In this document: one piece after another, positions 1 to 3,715 of the stretch
How the letters are laid out: the number at the start of each line of letters is the position of its first letter
Position numbering within the stretch: position 1 is the first letter of the stretch
Assembly (NCBI GenBank): GCA_030622585.1
Contig: JAUXFZ010000126.1
Location: 1-7,086 of the forward strand
DNA from: Myxococcales bacterium
GTDB taxonomy: Bacteria; Myxococcota_A; Polyangia; Polyangiales; Houyiibacteriaceae
Direction: 5' to 3'
DNA: 7,086 nucleotides
The notes under the pieces: model-generated
Database searches by the model: none
The model's input: only the letters and a program-made list of their open reading frames with translations
What the model was told of the DNA's origin: nothing
Made by a program: the position numbers and the translations under genes

Positions 1-1
1 G

Positions 2-769
2 AAGGAAAAGCAACTCACACGGCACAGCCCCGTCATCTGGAACGTCGGGTTCTTCCAGGCGTTCTACTGGGGCGGCCGAGCCGGGAGCCTCGAGGCGCAA
101 GCCAAAGGCGCGTGGGGCGGTGGCAACATGGGCGTGGGAAAAGAGAACCTCGCTGCCAAGGCCGCCGAGCTTGCGCAGATCAAGGGCTACCAGCAGCAGT
201 TCAAGAAGGTGTTCCCCGACGAAGGGATGACGCCCGACACGATTGCGAAAGCGATTTCCGCGTATGAACGCACGTTGATCTGCAGCGATACCGCGTACGA
301 TCGCTACGCGAAGGGCGATGACAACGCGCTCACCGAGCAGCAGAAACAGGGATGGACACTCTTCATGGGCAAGGGTCAGTGTACCGTCTGCCACGCCCCC
401 CCATTGTTCTCGAGCGCGATGGGGGTTCCCGGTGGTCTCTACTACAACGTGGGAATCGGCACCGCGGTGAAGGCAGAGCGCGAAGTCGATATCGGTCGCG
501 CCAAGATCAGCGAGCAAGACGCCGACTGGGCAGCGTTCAAGGTTCCGTCCCTGCGCAACGTGTCCAAGAGCGCGCCGTACTTTCACGACGGGTCGGTGCC
601 CACCTTGGCAAAGGCGGTGACGCTCATGGCGACCGGCGGCATCAATAATAAGAACAAGACGCCCCTGCTGGCCGATCGGGGCATGAGCAAGGAGGAACTG
701 GCCTCGATCGTCGCTTTCCTCGGCGCCCTCGACTGCGGGACGCTAGAGCAACCAGAGCTGCCCAAGTAG
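2..769 (+). CDS. Di-haem cytochrome c peroxidase (CcpA/MauG family), C-terminal part
   Basis: The reading frame is already open at base 2, so the gene starts outside the window and 255 residues are visible. Family members (about 330-400 residues) reduce hydrogen peroxide to water in the periplasm using two c-type haems. The visible start carries the family segment between the two haem domains, with a FYWGGRAGSLEAQA block at residues 21-34; the usual form is FWDGRA, so the Asp is Gly here. AYERTL and FDRY-like blocks follow. The second haem site CTVCH is at residues 127-131 (bases 380-394). FKVPSLRNV...APYFHDGS at about 179-197 is a strong family signature. Met209 (in TLMATGG) aligns with the Met ligand of the high-potential haem in classical peroxidases, where MauG has Tyr, so peroxidase is favoured over a MauG-type oxidase. 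The first haem motif and any signal peptide lie upstream. The nitrobindin-like gene follows after 37 bases on the same strand. Confidence 0.93.
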   Translation, partial: KEKQLTRHSPVIWNVGFFQAFYWGGRAGSLEAQAKGAWGGGNMGVGKENLAAKAAELAQIKGYQQQFKKVFPDEGMTPDTIAKAISAYERTLICSDTAYDRYAKGDDNALTEQQKQGWTLFMGKGQCTVCHAPPLFSSAMGVPGGLYYNVGIGTAVKAEREVDIGRAKISEQDADWAAFKVPSLRNVSKSAPYFHDGSVPTLAKAVTLMATGGINNKNKTPLLADRGMSKEELASIVAFLGALDCGTLEQPELPK

Positions 770-772
770 CCT

Positions 773-790
773 GGCACCGGCACTGGCACT
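773..790. repeat. Short tandem repeat, three GGCAC(C/T) units
   Basis: Three hexamers in a row, GGCACC-GGCACT-GGCACT, fill half of the 37-base gap between the peroxidase stop and the next start. No terminator-like stem with a T run is visible in this gap, which agrees with read-through from the peroxidase gene into the following gene. The repeat is probably simple slippage and has no evident role. Confidence 0.5.
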
Positions 791-806
791 GAGACACAGT
801 CCCCGC

Positions 807-1373
807 ATGACTGACGAGAACATCCGCAACCTCGGCCCCCTCGCAGCGTTCGCTGGCATCTGGGAAGGGGCGAAAGGCATCGACCTGGCCCCCGACGACG
901 ACCGGTCCGTCGTCGAGCGCAATGAGTACAGCGAGCGGGTGGTTTTGGAGCCTATCGGTCTCGTCGAGAACCACGAGCAATCGCTCTACGGCCTCCGATA
1001 CTCGAAGACGGCCTGGCGCCTCGGCGCTGAGGATCCGTTTCATGAAGAGGTGGGCTACTGGCTCTGGGACTCGGCCGCCCGTCAGGTCATGCTCACCTTC
1101 ATCGTCCCACGCGGTGTGACCGTGCTGGCAGGCGGCACCGTCGATCCCGACGCGACAACCATGAAGCTGTCCGCAGAGGTGGGCGCCGAGGTCTTCGGAA
1201 TCTGTTCAGGCCCTTTTCTAGACGAGCAGTTCAAGACCGTCCGCTACGACATCGAGCTCACTGTCAACGAGGACGGGTCGTTCTTCTACGCGCAGAACAC
1301 GCAGCTGCAGATCAAAGGCCAAAGCGACATATTCGCGCATACGGACGAGAACACGTTGCGCAAGGTGGAGTAG
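807..1373 (+). CDS. Nitrobindin/THAP4-like haem-binding beta-barrel protein
   Basis: This is a 188-residue soluble protein with no signal peptide or membrane segment. It resembles the nitrobindin (THAP4 C-terminal, FABP-like) family: ten-stranded barrels that bind ferric haem and, in studied members, NO or isomerise peroxynitrite. Seen here are LGPLAAFAGIWEGAKG at residues 9-24 (the family GxWxGxG loop, one residue longer), FHEEVGYW at 78-85, and a C-terminal FAHTDENTLRKV. His178 in that last block sits where the family's single proximal haem-ligand His is expected. Length is slightly above the usual 150-180. ATG at 807 is preceded by no clear Shine-Dalgarno sequence, consistent with an expression arrangement coupled to the peroxidase upstream, but that is inference. 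Its stop is 9 bases from the stop of the oppositely oriented globin gene. Alternative: a non-haem lipocalin-like barrel of the same fold. Family call is fairly confident; haem binding is inferred. Confidence 0.68.
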   Translation: MTDENIRNLGPLAAFAGIWEGAKGIDLAPDDDRSVVERNEYSERVVLEPIGLVENHEQSLYGLRYSKTAWRLGAEDPFHEEVGYWLWDSAARQVMLTFIVPRGVTVLAGGTVDPDATTMKLSAEVGAEVFGICSGPFLDEQFKTVRYDIELTVNEDGSFFYAQNTQLQIKGQSDIFAHTDENTLRKVE

Positions 1374-1382
1374 GGCGCCTCG

Positions 1383-1817
1383 TCAGTGCGAAGTCGGGAC
1401 GTAGCCGGCTGTCATCATCTGGTTCACCTGATCCAACGCCGCCTTCCAAGAGCGCGCCAACTCGGGCGTCCAATCAGACCCGGAGACCGCAGCGAGCGCT
1501 TCTAGCATCGCCTCGGCGTACGGCGGGTACATGTCGGCGGGAGTCTCGTAGGAAAACTGGTGTCGCGACCCCATCGCGTGGACGTAGTCGCCGAGCCAGT
1601 GCTCACGGTCGAGCATGTTCAGGACCGCACCGAGAGTCTCGGTCATCATTCGTTGCTGGTTGGCACGGCTGTAGGTGCCGAAAAGCTCCACCGCGTCGGG
1701 ACGCTTGGCAAAGAGGCTCTCGTACAGACGGTCGGTGAGCTCGCCCTCGTGCTCGGACATCTCGACGAGGTGTTCTTTGAGCAAATCCACGTTAATTTGA
1801 GGGTTTTGAGCGTCCAT
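1383..1817 (-). CDS. Single-domain globin of the flavohaemoglobin-like type
   Basis: A 144-residue globin without a reductase domain, probably cytoplasmic. Key positions can be placed by comparison with flavohaemoglobin: Tyr32 in DRLYESLF (B10), Phe46 in VELFG (CD1), Gln55 in ANQQRMM (E7) and His86 in GSRHQFSY (F8, proximal haem ligand). Tyr97 in PADMY matches the Tyr that supports the proximal His in flavohaemoglobins. Tyr B10 with Gln E7 is the distal pocket typical of proteins that bind O2 tightly and dioxygenate NO to nitrate; doing so here would need a separate electron donor. The ATG at 1817 lies 36 bases after the stop of the Cache-AlbA_2 sensor gene on the same strand, so the two may share a transcript. 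An AT-rich inverted repeat and a plausible promoter sit just before it, so separate control is also possible. The Shine-Dalgarno is poor (AGGG two bases before ATG). Confidence 0.92.
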   Translation of the reverse strand: MDAQNPQINVDLLKEHLVEMSEHEGELTDRLYESLFAKRPDAVELFGTYSRANQQRMMTETLGAVLNMLDREHWLGDYVHAMGSRHQFSYETPADMYPPYAEAMLEALAAVSGSDWTPELARSWKAALDQVNQMMTAGYVPTSH

Positions 1818-1822
1818 GGCCC

Positions 1823-1843
1823 TACTTTACAACAAATAAAGTA
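1823..1843 (-). promoter_or_regulatory. AT-rich inverted repeat (possible operator) before globin
   Basis: A perfect 7-base inverted repeat, TACTTTA at 1823-1829 and TAAAGTA at 1837-1843, with a 7-base spacer. It ends five bases before the globin ATG. It stands out as AT-rich in GC-rich DNA. A 21-base palindrome in the promoter region is a normal size for a dimeric repressor or activator site. It does not look like an FNR box (TTGAT-N4-ATCAA). A 7-base stem made mostly of A-U pairs with no U run argues against a terminator. The binding protein is unknown. Confidence 0.45.
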
Positions 1844-1852
1844 AGGTGCCAG
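1824..1852 (-). promoter_or_regulatory. Possible sigma-70-type promoter for the globin gene
   Basis: Reading the minus strand, CTGGCA (1852-1847; 4 of 6 to TTGACA) is followed after 17 bases by TAAAGT (1829-1824; 4 of 6 to TATAAT). Six bases then lead to the globin ATG, so transcription could begin at or next to the start codon, giving a leaderless or nearly leaderless message. The inverted repeat at 1823-1843 covers the -10 box and most of the spacer, where a repressor would block polymerase. Prediction by eye only. Confidence 0.3.
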
Positions 1853-1853
1853 C

Positions 1854-3497
1854 TCAGCCCGGTTGCTCGACGTAGTCCAGGACTTCCCGGGGGGACAACT
1901 CGACGCTCGAGGGTCCGCTCCGGATGTAGAAGGCCTCCGTGTTTTTGGCCTTGAGGAAGCCCGGTCTCGGCGAACGTTCGCACTGGACGGCGACCACGAC
2001 CTTGGAGTCCACGGGCTGCACTTGAAACCGGATAAGCGGCGAGAACTCGGCGCCGATGTGTTGGTTGACGAGATTCTTGAGGTGCAGCCTGCACTTGTCT
2101 TCGTTGTCGAACTTATCCGGTTCGACGCCGAGGACCTCGCCGTCATCGCCGATGCCGAGAAGAAGAGTGCCGCCATCGGAGTTCATGAATGCGGTGGTGC
2201 CCTTGAGCCATGCGAGCTCGATCTCTTTGCCGAACTTCTCCGTTTTCAGATTCATGCGAACTGTTGATTTGAATTCCAGGGTCCGGTCTTCACCGCCCGC
2301 GATTAGCTTCTGTACGTCGTGCTCGAAGCTCTTGGGGCCGATGAGTTGTTTGGGGACGTCCTTGAGTTGGTGGCTGTACTTGCGGACGATGCTCACCGCC
2401 GGCAATAGGCCGAGCAACAAGACCAACGCGATGATGACGATGAGCTGCGGCGTCCAATCGATCGGGGCGCCAAAGATCTCGGGTTCGGGCACCGCGACGC
2501 CCATCCAGATGCCAGACAGCGGATCCATCAGGCGGAAACCCGCCCAAGCCCACACGTCGCCCGATCGGAAATGCACCGGCTCGTCGGCTAGTCCGCCGGC
2601 ATTCATCCACGCGGCCACCGCGCCCTCGATTAGCGGGCTGCCTGTTTCGCCTGGGCCGACGAACCTGTGTTGGCGCGTCGGCGCCGGCTCGCCGGGCTGC
2701 GGCGCGCGATAGGGCATGAACACGTCGCCGTCCGACCGGCAGAGGAACGCCTCGCCTCGCTCGCTAACCTCGATTTTACTTACGACCGCGAATACGTCGC
2801 CTAGCAACAAGTCCAACGCGACTACGTGCGTGTTCCCGTCCGCCGGCGTCCAACGCATCGACTGCGTCACGCCCAGGCGCTTCCGCTCGAAGAATTGGTA
2901 GGGCTCGGTGCGATAGATCTCGGCGTCCGACGCGTTGCTCATCGCGCCGATGAACCACGGCCGCTCTGCCGGTACGTAGCCCGGGAGATCGATCCAGGAC
3001 TTGCCGAGCAGCTCGCGCTCCGCACTCCAGCGTTCACGAAGCAGGCGCCCCTTGGCCTCGTGAAGCCCTCGCGTTCGGGTGATCCAACCTCGAGGTTCAC
3101 CTGCCACCTCGCTGTCGCGCGACAGGAGAAACTCGTGACCTTTCGAATCGGCCACGATCAACGCGGTCACCATGGGTAGGGGCTCGAGCACAGGGGCGAG
3201 CTTCGCCAGCGTGGTGGCCCGATCGTTAGAGTCGAGGAGGCCCGCCTTCCCCCACTCCCAGGTCAGCCTGAGCCGTCGGTCGACTGGATCCATGCGCACG
3301 CGAAACTCCTGTCGCGCCTGAGTCGAAGCCCGCTCGATGTGCGCACGCGCCGTGCTCCGCTCAGCGCTCGAAGCGCTGAAAATCGCCAGTGCCACGATGG
3401 CGCCGGAGGTGAGAAGAATGACGAGGGTGAGGTCTCGCAGCAGCCGGGTGCGGATGTTGCGTGGCCGGAGCCTGAAGAGGTCAGCGATGGGGAACAT
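1854..3497 (-). CDS. Membrane sensor with periplasmic Cache-like domain and cytoplasmic Schlafen/AlbA_2 domain
   Basis: 547 residues from the ATG at 3497; numbering here counts from an in-frame TTG at 3509 (551 residues), an alternative start. A basic N-terminus is followed by a membrane helix (about 26-46). The extracytoplasmic region (about 47-352) has double-Cache hallmarks: RPWFIGAM near 183-190 and VVALDLLLGDVF...GEAFLCRSDGDVF near 229-264, as in ligand-sensing domains of chemoreceptors and histidine kinases. A second helix (about 354-376) leads to an AlbA_2 (Schlafen-type) domain at about 401-535, with EDRTLEFKS, FMNSDGGTLLLGIGDDGEVLGV and FYIRSG. No kinase, GGDEF, HAMP, methyl-accepting or winged-helix output domain is visible, so AlbA_2 seems to be the output. 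AlbA_2 proteins include nucleic-acid-binding regulators and, in mammalian Schlafens, tRNA-cutting nucleases; which applies is unknown. The globin gene follows after 36 bases and tRNA-Cys precedes by 36. No strong Shine-Dalgarno favours either start. Confidence 0.82.
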   Translation of the reverse strand: MFPIADLFRLRPRNIRTRLLRDLTLVILLTSGAIVALAIFSASSAERSTARAHIERASTQARQEFRVRMDPVDRRLRLTWEWGKAGLLDSNDRATTLAKLAPVLEPLPMVTALIVADSKGHEFLLSRDSEVAGEPRGWITRTRGLHEAKGRLLRERWSAERELLGKSWIDLPGYVPAERPWFIGAMSNASDAEIYRTEPYQFFERKRLGVTQSMRWTPADGNTHVVALDLLLGDVFAVVSKIEVSERGEAFLCRSDGDVFMPYRAPQPGEPAPTRQHRFVGPGETGSPLIEGAVAAWMNAGGLADEPVHFRSGDVWAWAGFRLMDPLSGIWMGVAVPEPEIFGAPIDWTPQLIVIIALVLLLGLLPAVSIVRKYSHQLKDVPKQLIGPKSFEHDVQKLIAGGEDRTLEFKSTVRMNLKTEKFGKEIELAWLKGTTAFMNSDGGTLLLGIGDDGEVLGVEPDKFDNEDKCRLHLKNLVNQHIGAEFSPLIRFQVQPVDSKVVVAVQCERSPRPGFLKAKNTEAFYIRSGPSSVELSPREVLDYVEQPG

Positions 3498-3498
3498 A

Positions 3499-3521
3499 CC
3501 GACTACCAATTCCGACTACCA
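3499..3521. repeat. Direct repeat of a 10-base unit at the sensor start
   Basis: CCGACTACCA occurs at 3499-3508 and again at 3512-3521 (plus-strand reading), 13 bases apart, in the short gap between tRNA-Cys and the sensor gene. On the minus strand each copy gives GGTAGTCGG. One copy is directly before the ATG at 3497 and the other before the alternative TTG at 3509, placing a GGTAG element 5-6 bases before each. It may be a recent small duplication or a paired protein-binding site. Confidence 0.6.
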
Positions 3522-3533
3522 GGAGAGGCAGAT

Positions 3534-3608
3534 TGGAGGCGCCGGTCAGGATCGAACTGACGAATGGAGGTTTTGCAAACCTCTGCCTTACCACTTGGCT
3601 ACGGCGCC
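3534..3608 (-). tRNA. tRNA-Cys (anticodon GCA), CCA encoded
   Basis: The minus strand folds into a complete cloverleaf. The acceptor stem is GGCGCCG with CGGCGCC (7 pairs). The D arm is GCC/GGC. The anticodon stem is GAGGT/ACCTC around the loop TTGCAAA, with anticodon GCA at 3576-3574. The T arm is GTCAG/CTGAC with loop TTCGATC. The discriminator is U73 (base 3537), the identity element expected of tRNA-Cys, and CCA is encoded at 3536-3534. Total length is 75 with CCA. It lies 36 bases upstream of the sensor ATG on the same strand with no visible terminator between. It delivers cysteine to UGU and UGC codons. Confidence 0.97.
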
Positions 3609-3715
3609 GAAGGCTGCACTCTCTAGCGCTTCTGATGGCGCTTGTCACGCAGCGTTTTCCAGCTTAGCCAAGGACCGGGGTGGCGCGCCACACCTTGCGT
3701 GGTAGGCACTCCCAC
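3609..3715. other. Divergent intergenic region between tRNA-Cys and aconitase
   Basis: These 107 bases separate the leftward tRNA-Cys from the rightward aconitase gene and should hold the promoters of both. No small ORF, strong hairpin or clear operator palindrome is visible. For aconitase, TTGTCA at 3642-3647 is 5 of 6 to a -35 box, but no good -10 lies at the right distance (TTAGCC at 3664-3669 is the nearest). GGTAGG at 3701-3706 is a weak ribosome-binding candidate for the ATG at 3716. AAGGA at 3670-3674 lies five bases before an in-frame GTG at 3680. Confidence 0.5.
3620..3648 (-). promoter_or_regulatory. Possible promoter of tRNA-Cys and genes downstream
   Basis: On the minus strand GTGACA (3648-3643; 5 of 6 to TTGACA) is followed after 17 bases by TAGAGA (3625-3620; 3 of 6 to TATAAT). 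Eleven bases then separate the -10 box from the tRNA 5' end, the usual short distance for a tRNA promoter. With no terminator seen after the tRNA, the same promoter could also serve the sensor and globin genes. The -10 match is weak, so this is a tentative call. Confidence 0.33.

Noticed and set aside
642..1043. Minus-strand open frame of 133 codons across the peroxidase end and the nitrobindin-like start
   Set aside because: It lies opposite two well-supported genes, has low-complexity Arg/Ser/Cys-rich composition and shows no recognisable domain; it is a GC-rich shadow frame.
1823..1843. Inverted repeat as an intrinsic terminator between sensor and globin
   Set aside because: The stem is seven mainly A-T pairs without a G-C core or following T run, so it is more likely a protein site than a terminator.
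1646..2176. Minus-strand frame of 176 codons bridging the sensor and globin genes
   Set aside because: Ser/Thr/Arg-rich out-of-frame reading of both genes; the sensor and globin frames carry the recognised motifs.
3534..3560. tRNA-Cys 3' end as an integration site for a mobile element
   Set aside because: No second copy of the tRNA 3' end and no integrase gene is seen in the window; the genes around it look like ordinary chromosomal ones.
3680..3715. GTG at 3680 as the aconitase start
   Set aside because: Although AAGGA lies five bases upstream, the added 12 residues are basic and unlike AcnA N-termini, and the ATG at 3716 gives the family length of 891. Kept only as an alternative.
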